Source: Rubritepida sp. (GTDB lineage: Bacteria; Pseudomonadota; Alphaproteobacteria; Acetobacterales; Acetobacteraceae). Taken from it: a DNA stretch of 57,631 bases. Where the stretch lies: NCBI GenBank assembly GCA_028291455.1, contig JAQGHY010000346.1, positions 1 to 57,631 of the forward strand, given 5' to 3'. Under the pieces are notes generated by a model. It worked only from the letters and a program-made list of their open reading frames with translations, had not been told where the DNA came from and searched no databases. The translations under genes were made by a program, and so were the position numbers. Position 1 is the stretch's first letter. Every line of letters begins with the position of its first letter. Below are positions 1 through 8,232 of the stretch, piece after piece.

Positions 1-955
1 TCGCGTTCCGTGCCGTAATCTCGACCGCACCTCCGCGCGCCGAGACGCTGCCCCCCGCGATGTCCACATTGCCGCCGCCGGAGCCGGAGATGACCACCCG
101 CCCCGCGCGCCCCTCGGCCGCATTGGCCGATACCCGCCCGGTGTTGCGCACCAGGGATTCCACCAGCCCGCTCGCCGCCTGCGCCGTCAGGATCACCTGG
201 CCGCCATGGGCCTCGATGACGCCGCTGTTGGTGACCAGCGCGGTGGCCCCGTCGGATGTGCGGCGGACCGATTGCGTCACCTCCAGTGAGAGCATCCCGT
301 CACCCGCGAGATCGAGGCGAAAGCTCTCGGCCCCCGCGACCACGGCGGTGCCGAGCCGCGCCCGGATCGTGCCGCTATTCGCCGCACCGGGCGCCACCAG
401 CGCCGCCAACCCGCGGTCGGCCACGGTGATCGTCCCGCGATTCTCGACACGCGCGCCCGGATTTGGCTTGCCGTCGAACTGCATCCTGCCGGCCATGAAG
501 TTCTGGTTGGTGATGTTGGAGGCCGTCGCCACCAGCGAGCCGACATTCACCTGCGCCCCCTGCGCGAAGACCACGCCCGAGGGATTGACGATGGCGATGC
601 CGCCATTGGCCGTGATCTGGCCGGCGATCATCGAGGGGTCGGGCGTGGCGACGCGGTTCAGCGTCCAGGCACCGGCATTGGGCTGGGTAAAGTTGACGCT
701 GGAATTGCGCCCGACATTGAAGGTCTGCCAGTCGATCGCGGCGCGGTTCGTCCCCTGGGTGACCTGCGTGCGCGTGCCGGACTGCGTGATCGTCGCCTGC
801 CCGGCCGAGACCTGGCCGCCGGTCGGCACGGCATTGGGCGCCTGCGCCAGCGCCGGCCCCCACACGGCTGCAGGAAGCAGCGCGGACGTGCCGAGCAGGA
901 TGGCGCGCAGCCCGCGGGAAAGGTCCTGGCGAAGAGAGCCGGATAGGCTGGCCAT
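1..955 (-). CDS. Two-partner secretion exoprotein TpsA, N-terminal part (truncated by window edge)
   Basis: The reading frame is open from an ATG at 955 to the left edge (about 318 residues seen). A signal peptide of about 38 residues ends at ALAQ. It is followed by a TPS (haemagglutination activity) domain: the stretch WQTFNVGRNSSVNF and the motif VNPSGVVFAQGAQVNVGSL correspond to the NPNGI-type core that opens the beta-helix of FhaB-like proteins. Further glycine/valine-rich beta-helix sequence continues to the edge. The gene lies 55 bases after the tpsB stop on the same strand, so both are probably one transcript, and the TpsB pore would export this protein to the cell surface. The passenger function (adhesin, toxin or other) cannot be judged because the C-terminus is missing. 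The annotated frame differs from the antisense open frames that overlap it. Confidence 0.85.
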   Translation of the reverse strand, partial: MASLSGSLRQDLSRGLRAILLGTSALLPAAVWGPALAQAPNAVPTGGQVSAGQATITQSGTRTQVTQGTNRAAIDWQTFNVGRNSSVNFTQPNAGAWTLNRVATPDPSMIAGQITANGGIAIVNPSGVVFAQGAQVNVGSLVATASNITNQNFMAGRMQFDGKPNPGARVENRGTITVADRGLAALVAPGAANSGTIRARLGTAVVAGAESFRLDLAGDGMLSLEVTQSVRRTSDGATALVTNSGVIEAHGGQVILTAQAASGLVESLVRNTGRVSANAAEGRAGRVVISGSGGGNVDIAGGSVSARGGAVEITARNA

Positions 956-1010
956 TTGGCACGTCACTCCGTGGGGCGGGGGGCAGATCGGCTCCCCCGT
1001 CCGGTGTGGT

Positions 1011-2774
1011 TCAGAAGCGGGTCATCAGGCGCAGATAGGCAGCATCGGCGGGCAATGGACGGACGGCGGCGCCGCCGGCATCCACCTGCCGGGTGATGCG
1101 GTGCACGCCCTCGACATCGAGGAAGATGGCGTTGTTGAAACGCATGCGGACGCCGGCGCCCCAGGATTCGAGCCGTCGGTTTGGGTCGGTTACCAGGTTC
1201 TCATAGGTCCGCCCGGCATCGTAGAAAGCGTAGAACTGCGCCTCGGAGCGGAGCGTGAAGGGCGATCCGTTCAACGGCGACAGGCTCACCTGCGGCAGCC
1301 CGACATCGAGCTGGGCCTCGGCGGAGAAAGCCACGGCGCGGTCGCCGCTGACCTGGCCTACGTAGAAGCCGCGCCCCAGCCGGGTTCCGCCGAGGAAGAA
1401 CTTTTCCGAGGAGGGCAGCACATTGTCCGTCCATTGCCCGGCCACCGTCGCCTGCAGGCTCACCAGCATGTTCTCCCCCAGGTGGAAGAGCGGCTGGGTG
1501 CGCTGGAATTCGCCGGTCACCTTGACGAAGCCGAACTCGCTGCCCTGCCGCGCCGGCCCCGGCAGATCGGAGGGCCGCGTGGCGCCCAGGCCGTTGATGC
1601 CCTGGTGGAAGCGGATATTGCCGATGCTCGTGGCGGCGCCGGCGAGCGGCAGGACGCTGTCGAGATACTGCCCGTCCAGCCCGCCGCGCACCACGCGCAG
1701 GCTATCGCGGCTGGCACGGGCGGGTTGCTCCACCCCGGTATCGACGATGCTTTCGTAGAGATCGAACTGCACGCCCGCGATCAGGTTGGCGCTGCGGCTG
1801 CGTATGATCGGGTAGGAGACGGCGGCCCCGGCCGTGCGCGTGAAGGCCGAGTAGCCGATGGCCGCGAGGGTGCCGCTGGGGGCGGTCCGACCCGCGCCCG
1901 CATAGAGCCGGATCCGCAGCCCCGAGCCGCCCACGAAGAACTCCGTGCTGGCTTGGCCGAAGAGCGATTCCCCGCCCGCCGAGCTGAAGAAGGCTGCTTC
2001 CGTCCGCTCGCCCAGCGAGGTGAAGGAATTCGCCTGCCCGACCGTCAGGAACTGCACGGGGCCGGTGAGGCGGAAGCCCCGGTTGTCGCCGGTCACCAGG
2101 CCGCTGAAGGCGGCGCGGGTCACCTCGCCGACGAGCTCCAGCTCGCCCGGCGCGCCGCCCTCGAGCGGGCGCAGCACGCCGCGCACGGTCACGCCGGGCA
2201 CGTCGCCGGCGAGGAGCAGGGCGCGTTCGAGGCGGTAGCGGGTCGTCGGCCCCGGGGTGACCGCCACGTTCAGGAAGCGCAGCACCCGCGTTCCGGCCGG
2301 GCCGATATCGCCGTCCAGCCGCGCCCGGGCGATCCGGCCCTCCAGGATCGTGAACTGGATCCGGAAGCCTCCCGCGATCGGCTGCGGTGAGGCGGTGACG
2401 CTGAGGAAGGGATAGCCGGCCTGCCGGTAATAGGTGAGCAGCGCGACGCGGGCGTCCTCGATCTCCTCCGTCGTGACCGTCCGCCCCTCCAGCCCCGCGA
2501 CGAGCGGGCGCAGCCGGGCCGTGTCGATCGCACCGTTGCCGCTGACGACCGTCTCGACAACCGGCGCCCGCTCGACATCGGCGGTCACGGGGCGAGGGGT
2601 GATCGGCGGCGAGGGCAGGGAGGGCGACAACCTCGGAAGAACGGGCGGCGCCAGGTCCCGCAGGATCACTCCGGGCGGAGGAGGCGACGGGATGGCTTGG
2701 GCAAAGACCGGCGATGCGGCCGCGATGATCGCCAAGCTGACGAAACTCTGTCTGAGCAACGGCCTATGCTTCAT
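1011..2774 (-). CDS. TpsB/ShlB/FhaC-family outer-membrane transporter
   Basis: 587 residues. It forms the outer-membrane pore of a two-partner secretion system. The signal peptide ends near PVFAQA; a proline-rich linker follows, then a POTRA region (about residues 65-190, with GLEGRTVTTEEIEDAR and GYPFLSVTASP typical of POTRA_2/ShlB) and a 16-strand-type barrel. A conserved FLGGTRLGRGF block, as in ShlB and FhaC, lies near residue 465, and the protein ends in an aromatic residue (LMTRF), as outer-membrane barrels do. I chose the ATG at 2774 (MKHRPLL) over the one six codons upstream because GGGGA precedes it at proper distance. It is first gene of the tpsB-tpsA unit. Confidence 0.88.
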   Translation of the reverse strand: MKHRPLLRQSFVSLAIIAAASPVFAQAIPSPPPPGVILRDLAPPVLPRLSPSLPSPPITPRPVTADVERAPVVETVVSGNGAIDTARLRPLVAGLEGRTVTTEEIEDARVALLTYYRQAGYPFLSVTASPQPIAGGFRIQFTILEGRIARARLDGDIGPAGTRVLRFLNVAVTPGPTTRYRLERALLLAGDVPGVTVRGVLRPLEGGAPGELELVGEVTRAAFSGLVTGDNRGFRLTGPVQFLTVGQANSFTSLGERTEAAFFSSAGGESLFGQASTEFFVGGSGLRIRLYAGAGRTAPSGTLAAIGYSAFTRTAGAAVSYPIIRSRSANLIAGVQFDLYESIVDTGVEQPARASRDSLRVVRGGLDGQYLDSVLPLAGAATSIGNIRFHQGINGLGATRPSDLPGPARQGSEFGFVKVTGEFQRTQPLFHLGENMLVSLQATVAGQWTDNVLPSSEKFFLGGTRLGRGFYVGQVSGDRAVAFSAEAQLDVGLPQVSLSPLNGSPFTLRSEAQFYAFYDAGRTYENLVTDPNRRLESWGAGVRMRFNNAIFLDVEGVHRITRQVDAGGAAVRPLPADAAYLRLMTRF

Positions 2775-2978
2775 CGACTTGTCCCCAGGCAAGTGTAAGA
2801 AGCCGGGGGGCCGTATGCGGTCAAGCGCAAATTTACGGTTGGTTCACTATAAATATCCTAAAGATTACCAATCTTGCGCATGCTTTATAGAGCTGCTAAA
2901 TGGAACCGGCGATCTATTAAAACCAACTGTGGGTTGAGTGGTCGAGCATACTTTGAATGCGGCCATTGGGGATTGAGC
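2775..2978. promoter_or_regulatory. AT-rich divergent promoter region between tpsB and the OmpA-like gene
   Basis: This 204-base gap is visibly poorer in GC than the rest of the window, especially 2828-2935. It holds TATAAAT at 2848-2854 and several other AT-rich hexamers; a TTGCGC/17/TAAATG pair is seen on the plus strand from 2874. The region must drive both the tpsB-tpsA unit (minus) and the OmpA-like gene (plus). I cannot assign exact start points. Confidence 0.4.
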
Positions 2979-3617
2979 ATGAATCGATCGTCTTCGTTGA
3001 TGTGCCTCGCGCTCGGCGTGCTGGCGGGGTCATGGGGTCTGTATCCCTCGGCAGCCCAGGCGCAGCTCGACGCGCGTACCCAGCAACTGATCGACCAGCT
3101 TCGCCCGCGCAGCCAGCAGAACGTTCCGAGCCGCACGCGCGGCATCACCATGCCGATGCAGAGTGACCCCGGGGCCAGCCAGCCACCCGCGGCTTCCCCA
3201 GTCGCCAGCGCCGCGCCCGTCCGCCGTGCGCCGTCCGGTCCTGCCACGACGACGGCGCCGGCCGGCACCCCCGCCGTCAGCCTGGTCATCAATTTCCAAA
3301 GCGGTTCGGCCGTCCTGGCGCCGAGCGCGGTGGAGACGCTCGATCGTCTCGGCCGCGCGCTGGGAGCCGCCGAATTCGCCGGGTTCCGTTTCCGGATCGA
3401 AGGCCACACCGACAGCGTGGGGCCCGCGGAAGGCAACCTCGCCTTGTCGGAGCGCCGTGCCGAGGCCGTGAAGGACTATCTGGTCAAGACGGTCGGGCTG
3501 GATGCGGCGCGGCTGGTGACGCAGGGCCTGGGCGAAAGCCAGCCTCTCATCCGCACGCCCGATGAGACGGCGGAAGTCCGCAATCGCCGCGTCCAAGTGC
3601 TGAACCTCGGCAGCTGA
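2979..3617 (+). CDS. OmpA-family peptidoglycan-binding outer-membrane protein
   Basis: 212 residues. The signal peptide ends at AAQAQ; a Pro/Ala/Gln-rich linker follows (residues about 30-95), then a C-terminal OmpA domain (about 105-212). Within it the GHTDSVG motif and LSERRAEAV helix with the final NRRVQV carry the conserved Asp and Arg that bind diaminopimelate of peptidoglycan. No eight-stranded beta-barrel is present, so it is a periplasmic or surface-anchored linker protein rather than a porin. The start at 2979 (MNRSSSL) is preceded by GGGGA; the longer upstream frame would run into the AT-rich promoter. It is divergent from tpsB; a role in stabilising the envelope around the secretion system is only inference. 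Confidence 0.85.
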   Translation: MNRSSSLMCLALGVLAGSWGLYPSAAQAQLDARTQQLIDQLRPRSQQNVPSRTRGITMPMQSDPGASQPPAASPVASAAPVRRAPSGPATTTAPAGTPAVSLVINFQSGSAVLAPSAVETLDRLGRALGAAEFAGFRFRIEGHTDSVGPAEGNLALSERRAEAVKDYLVKTVGLDAARLVTQGLGESQPLIRTPDETAEVRNRRVQVLNLGS

Positions 3618-3703
3618 GCCTGCGAAGGTCACGCGGGCCCCCGGCATGCTTGCGGTGCAGCACGCCCCTTGCTTTGCTGCGGCCCGAATTCTGGAGACTG
3701 GCC

Positions 3704-4918
3704 ATGACCTTCGCGCTTCCCCGCCGCACGGCGCTTATCGGGGCCGCGGCCGCGCTGTCCGCCCCGGCCGCCGTCGCGCAGGAGGGGCCGATCCGGATCG
3801 GCGAAATCAACTCCTATTCCGCCCAGCCTGCCTTCCTCGCCGCCTATCGCAATGCCTGGGCCATGGCGCAGGACGAGGCGAACGCCGCCGGCGGCATCAA
3901 CGGCCGCCGGATCGAGACGGTGTTCCGTGACGACGCCGGCCGCCCCGAGGATGCGGTGCGCCATGCCGGCGAGCTCATCAGCAGCGAGCGCGTGCATCTC
4001 CTCGCCGGCGGCTTCCTCTCCAATGTCGGGCTGGCGCTGGGGGATTTCGCCCTGCAGAACCGCAAGCTGTTCGTGGCGTCGGAGCCGCTGACCGACGCGC
4101 TCGTTTGGGCGCGCGGCAACCGCTACACCTTCCGGCTGCGCTGCAGCACCTACATGCAGGCCGCGATGCTGGTGGAGGAGGCGGCCAAGCTGCCGCCGCA
4201 GCGCTGGGCGACGGTCGCGCCGAACTACGAATACGGCCAGTCCGCGGTGCGCTGGTTCAAGGAGCTGCTGCTCCGCGCCAAGCCCGGCACCACCTTCGTC
4301 GCCGAGCAGTTCCCGGCTCTGGGCCGCATCGATGCGGGCGCTACGGTACAGGCGCTGGCCAGCGCCAATCCCGAGGCGATCTTCAACGTGACCTTCGCCG
4401 CTGATCTCACGAATTTCGTTCGCCAGGGCAGCACCCGCGGGCTATTCGAACGCCGCCACGTCGTCTCCATGCTGACCGGCGAGCCGGAATACCTGGATGC
4501 GCTGGGCGACGAGGCGCCGGAGGGCTGGATCGTCACCGGCTATCCCTCGGCCGATATCGCCAACCCCGCCCATACGCGCTTCCGCGAGGCCTACCGCCGC
4601 CGCTTCAACGAGGCGCCCAAGCTCGGCAGCATCGTCGCGGCCGACACGGTCGCGGCCATCGTCGCCATGCTGAAGAAGGCCGGCACGACCGAGACGGAAC
4701 CCATGGTGGATGCGATGAGCGGGCTGAAATTCCCGGGTACCTTCGGCGAGGGCGATGTCGAGTTCCGCGCCATCGACCACCAAGCAACGATGGGCGCCTA
4801 TGTCGGCAAGACGGCGTTGCGCGGCGGCAAGGGCGTGATGGTGGATTGGCGCTACGCCAACGGCGCCGCCTACCTGCCCAGCGACGAGGTGGTGCGGACG
4901 CTGCGGCCCCAGGGCTGA
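3704..4918 (+). CDS. ABC transporter periplasmic receptor, branched-chain amino-acid/amide type (LivK family)
   Basis: 404 residues, a type I periplasmic-binding fold. The twin-arginine-like start (FALPRRTALIG) and cleavage near AAVAQEG are visible. The mature protein begins IRIGEINSYS and has the family's DEANAAGGINGR block, which shapes the ligand-binding lobe. The ATG at 3704 follows GGAGAC; the upstream extension lacks signal-peptide character. It is the first gene of a four-gene unit with the fused permease and two ATPases. The true ligand is unknown: members bind branched-chain amino acids, amides, urea or aromatic acids, and nothing in the neighbourhood decides which. Confidence 0.85.
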   Translation: MTFALPRRTALIGAAAALSAPAAVAQEGPIRIGEINSYSAQPAFLAAYRNAWAMAQDEANAAGGINGRRIETVFRDDAGRPEDAVRHAGELISSERVHLLAGGFLSNVGLALGDFALQNRKLFVASEPLTDALVWARGNRYTFRLRCSTYMQAAMLVEEAAKLPPQRWATVAPNYEYGQSAVRWFKELLLRAKPGTTFVAEQFPALGRIDAGATVQALASANPEAIFNVTFAADLTNFVRQGSTRGLFERRHVVSMLTGEPEYLDALGDEAPEGWIVTGYPSADIANPAHTRFREAYRRRFNEAPKLGSIVAADTVAAIVAMLKKAGTTETEPMVDAMSGLKFPGTFGEGDVEFRAIDHQATMGAYVGKTALRGGKGVMVDWRYANGAAYLPSDEVVRTLRPQG

Positions 4919-4940
4919 TGCCGCCCGAACGGGCCGGCTG

Positions 4941-6779
4941 ATGCTTGAAAACCTGCTGGTGCAGGGGCTGAGCGGGCTGGCTTCGGCGTCCTCGCTCTTC
5001 CTCGTGGCTTCGGGGCTGACGGTCATCTTCGGCGTCACGCGCATCGTGAACTTCGCGCATGGCAGCCTCTACATGCTCGGCGCCTACCTCTCCTGGACGC
5101 TGGTGACGAACCTGCCGCGCAGCCATCTCGGCTTCTGGGGCGGGGTGCTGGGCGCGGTCCTGATCGTGGGCGCGGTCGGCGTGCTGATCGAGGTGCTTCT
5201 GCTGCGGCGGATCTACAAGGCGCCGGAGATGTTCCAGCTGCTCGCCACCTTCGGCGTGGTGCTGGTCGTGCAGGATGTGGCGCTGCTGATCTGGGGCCCG
5301 CAGGACCTGCTCGGCCCGCGCGCGCCCGGGCTGCGCGGCGCCATCGAAATCTTCGGGCTGCGCTTCCCGCTCTACGAGCTGTTCCTGATCGGCGTCGGGC
5401 CGGTGGTGCTGGCGCTGCTCTGGCTGCTGTTCCGCCGGACGCGATGGGGCACGCTGGTGCGCGCCGCAACGGCGGACCGCGAGATGGTGGGCGCGCTGGG
5501 CGTGAACCAGCGGATGCTGTTCACCACCGTGTTCTTCCTCGGCTCCGTCCTGGCCGGACTTGGCGGCGCGCTGCAGATCCCGCGCGAGAGCGTGAACCTG
5601 CAGATGGACCTGGCCGTGATTGTCGAGGCCTTCGTGGTGGTGGTCGTCGGCGGCCTCGGCTCGTTGCCCGGCGCCTTCCTCGCGGCGTTGCTGATCGGCG
5701 AGTTGCAGGCCTTCGGCATCCTGATCTTCCCGCGAATCACGCTCGTCCTGGCCTTCCTGGTGATGGCGGTGGTGCTGGTGGTCCGCCCGCACGGGTTGCT
5801 GGGCCGCGCGCCCTCCGGCCCGCACGGCGTGAGCGTTATGGAACCGCCCTTTCCCCCGGCCTCGCCATGGCTGTCGCGGTTGGCAGTGGGCGCGCTCGCG
5901 CTTGCCTTGGTGGTGCCGCCGCTGCTCGGCGATTTCGCGCTGATCGTCTTCACCGAGATCGCGATCATGGTGCTCTTCGCCGCCAGCCTGCACTTCATCA
6001 TGGGGCCGGGCGGCATGGCGAGCTTCGGGCATGCCGCCTATTTCGGCTTCGGCGCCTATGGGGCGGGCCTGCTGGTCAAGCACTTCGCCGCGCCGATGGA
6101 GATGGGGCTGGTTGCGGCGCCCTTCGCGGCGGGACTGGCGGGCCTCGTCTTCGGCTGGTTCTGTGTGCGGCTTTCCGGCGTCTATGCCGCGATGCTGACG
6201 CTGGCCTTCGCGCAGATCGCCTGGTCCACCGCGTTCCAATGGGTGGAATTGACGGGCGGCGACAACGGCATCCTCGGCGTCTGGCCGAGCGGTTGGGCGC
6301 AGTCCAAGCTCGCCTTCTACTACCTCGCGCTGGCGCTCTGCCTCGCCGCGACGCTGCTGCTGCGCCGGGCGATCTTCGCGCCCTTCGGCTATGCGCTGCG
6401 AGCCGGTCGCGACAACCCCCTGCGCGCCGAAGCCATCGGCATCGACGGTTTCCGCATCCGCTGGGTTGCCTTCACCCTGGCGGCCATGGCGGCGGGGGTC
6501 GCGGGCGGGCTCTTCGCCTATTCCAAGGGCAGCGTCTTCCCGACTTACATGGCCATCCCGCGCAGCGTGGACGCGCTGTTGATGGTGCTGCTCGGCGGCC
6601 TGCAAACGGTGAGCGGGCCGATCGTCGGCGCGCTGTCCTATACCTGGCTGCACGAGCAGCTCCTGCGCGCCTTCGATCTCTGGCGGCTGCTGCTGGGCTG
6701 CACGATCCTGGCGCTGGTGCTGTTCTTCCCGCAGGGGCTGGCGGGAGCCGCGCAGAAATTCAGCGGTCGGCGCGCATGA
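4941..6779 (+). CDS. Fused LivH-LivM ABC transporter permease
   Basis: 612 residues, twice the usual permease length. Residues about 1-285 match LivH (GLTVIFGVTRIVNFAHGSLYMLGAY, GGLGSLPGAFLAALLIGE). Residues about 300-612 match LivM (MGPGGMASFGHAAYFGFGAYG, ELTGGDNGILG, LLGGLQTVSGPIVGA). Both EAA-like cytoplasmic loops are present, so one polypeptide supplies the complete transmembrane channel that would normally be a heterodimer. The linker is short (about residues 286-310, GRAPSGPHGVSVMEPPFPPA). The stop overlaps the next ATG in an ATGA, suggesting translational coupling to livG. Such fusions are known in scattered proteobacteria. Confidence 0.9.
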   Translation: MLENLLVQGLSGLASASSLFLVASGLTVIFGVTRIVNFAHGSLYMLGAYLSWTLVTNLPRSHLGFWGGVLGAVLIVGAVGVLIEVLLLRRIYKAPEMFQLLATFGVVLVVQDVALLIWGPQDLLGPRAPGLRGAIEIFGLRFPLYELFLIGVGPVVLALLWLLFRRTRWGTLVRAATADREMVGALGVNQRMLFTTVFFLGSVLAGLGGALQIPRESVNLQMDLAVIVEAFVVVVVGGLGSLPGAFLAALLIGELQAFGILIFPRITLVLAFLVMAVVLVVRPHGLLGRAPSGPHGVSVMEPPFPPASPWLSRLAVGALALALVVPPLLGDFALIVFTEIAIMVLFAASLHFIMGPGGMASFGHAAYFGFGAYGAGLLVKHFAAPMEMGLVAAPFAAGLAGLVFGWFCVRLSGVYAAMLTLAFAQIAWSTAFQWVELTGGDNGILGVWPSGWAQSKLAFYYLALALCLAATLLLRRAIFAPFGYALRAGRDNPLRAEAIGIDGFRIRWVAFTLAAMAAGVAGGLFAYSKGSVFPTYMAIPRSVDALLMVLLGGLQTVSGPIVGALSYTWLHEQLLRAFDLWRLLLGCTILALVLFFPQGLAGAAQKFSGRRA

Positions 6780-7531
6780 CGCTTGAGGTCCGCGACCTGC
6801 ACAAATCCTTCGGCGGCGTGCATGCCGTCTCCGGCGTCTCGCTTGACGTGGCGGCCGGCGAGCTTTTGGCGCTGATCGGGCCGAACGGTGCGGGCAAGTC
6901 CACCTGCTTCAACATGCTGAACGGCCAACTGCGCCCCGATCGCGGTTCGGTGAGGCTGCGCGGGCAGGAGATCACGGGCCTGGCCCCGCGCCGCATCTGG
7001 CGGATGGGCGTCGGTCGCACCTTCCAGATCACCGCGACCTTCGGCTCCATGACCGTGCTGGAGAATATCCAGATGGCGCTGCTGAGCCATGCGAGACGGC
7101 TCTTCGACATCTGGAACCCGGTCGCGCGCCAGGACCCCGCCCCGGCGATGGCGCTGCTGGAGCGCGTCGGCATGGCGGCGCAATACGCGCGCCCCTGCGG
7201 CGTGCTCGCCTATGGCGACCTCAAGCGCGTGGAGCTCGCCATCGCGCTCGCCAACGAGCCCGCGCTGCTGCTGATGGACGAGCCCACTGCCGGCATGGCG
7301 CCGCCCGAGCGCGTGGCGCTGATGGAGCTCACGGCCCGGATCGCGCGCGAGGGCGGCATCGCCGTGCTCTTCACCGAGCACGACATGGACGTGGTCTTCG
7401 CCCATGCCGACCGCATCCTGGTGCTGGACCGCGGCAAGCCCATCGCCGAGGGCAGCCCCGCCGATATCCGCAACGACGCCCGCGTGCGCGAGGTCTATCT
7501 CGGCACCGGCGCCACCCACGGCCAGGCGTGA
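6776..7531 (+). CDS. livG: Branched-chain amino-acid-type ABC transporter ATPase, LivG-like
   Basis: 251 residues. Walker A is GPNGAGKST (about residue 36), Walker B is LLLMDEPTAGM, and the H-loop is FTEHDMDVVF. The signature region reads AYGDLKRVELAIALA, a LivG-style variant in which LSGG is replaced. ARRIWRMGVGRTFQ is the LivG family block. It overlaps the permease stop (ATGA) and the livF start by one base, so the four genes from 3704 form one operon. It hydrolyses ATP at the inner face of the membrane to drive uptake by the fused permease. Confidence 0.9.
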   Translation: MTLEVRDLHKSFGGVHAVSGVSLDVAAGELLALIGPNGAGKSTCFNMLNGQLRPDRGSVRLRGQEITGLAPRRIWRMGVGRTFQITATFGSMTVLENIQMALLSHARRLFDIWNPVARQDPAPAMALLERVGMAAQYARPCGVLAYGDLKRVELAIALANEPALLLMDEPTAGMAPPERVALMELTARIAREGGIAVLFTEHDMDVVFAHADRILVLDRGKPIAEGSPADIRNDARVREVYLGTGATHGQA

Positions 7532-8232
7532 TGCTCGAAGTGACCGGGCTGCACGCGCATTACGGCCGCGCGCATATCCTTGATGGCGTGACGCTGGGGG
7601 CCCGGCAAAGCGAGGTGCTGGCGCTGCTCGGCCGCAACGGCGCGGGCAAGAGCACCACCATGAAGTCCATCATGGGACTGGTGCGGCCGACCTCCGGCGC
7701 GGTGCGCTTCCGCGGGGAGGATATCGCCGGCCGCGAGCCCTTCGAGATCGCCCGGCGCGGCATCGGCTACGTGCCCGAGGAACGCCGCATCTTCGCGGAC
7801 CTGACGGTGCTGGAGAACCTCGATGTCGGCCGCATGCCGGCGAGTGAAGGCTTGGCGGCGTGGACGGTCGAGCGCGTCTTCGCCCTCTTCCCCAGCCTGG
7901 CCGCGATGCGGACGCGCACGGGCGGGCGGATGAGCGGGGGCGAGCAGCAGATGCTCACCATCGGCCGGACCCTGATGGGCAATCCGCGCCTGATCCTGTT
8001 GGACGAGCCGAGCGAGGGGCTGGCGCCCGTTGTCATCGAGCGCATGGCGGAAACCATCCTGGCGCTGAAGCGCGAGGGGCTGACGGTGCTGCTGAGCGAG
8101 CAGAACCTGCACTTCGCGCGGCTGGTGAGCGACCGCGCCTGCGTGCTGGAGAAAGGCGCGATCCGGTGGGAGGGCGCGATGGAGGCGCTCATGACGGACG
8201 AGGCCGTGCGGGCGCAGTATCTGAGCGTCTAG
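7531..8232 (+). CDS. livF: Branched-chain amino-acid-type ABC transporter ATPase, LivF-like
   Basis: 233 residues. Walker A is GRNGAGKST, the signature is MSGGEQQMLTIGRTL, Walker B is LILLDEPSEGLAP and the H-loop is SEQNLHF. The block GIGYVPEERRIFADLTVLENL is diagnostic of LivF. An ATG at 7531 overlaps the livG stop by one base (TGATG); a GTG one codon earlier is also possible. It is last gene of the transporter operon. Its TAG stop is interlocked with the TAG of the convergent gene on the other strand through a shared CTAG at 8229-8232. Confidence 0.9.
   Translation: MLEVTGLHAHYGRAHILDGVTLGARQSEVLALLGRNGAGKSTTMKSIMGLVRPTSGAVRFRGEDIAGREPFEIARRGIGYVPEERRIFADLTVLENLDVGRMPASEGLAAWTVERVFALFPSLAAMRTRTGGRMSGGEQQMLTIGRTLMGNPRLILLDEPSEGLAPVVIERMAETILALKREGLTVLLSEQNLHFARLVSDRACVLEKGAIRWEGAMEALMTDEAVRAQYLSV

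Noticed and set aside
60-2390. 776-codon open frame on the plus strand across tpsA and tpsB
   Set aside because: It is antisense to two recognisable genes, has Arg/Ala/Pro-biased composition and no family pattern.
4605-6653. 682-codon minus-strand frame opposite the fused permease
   Set aside because: Shadow with extreme His/Gln/Arg content; the sense frame is a clear LivHM.
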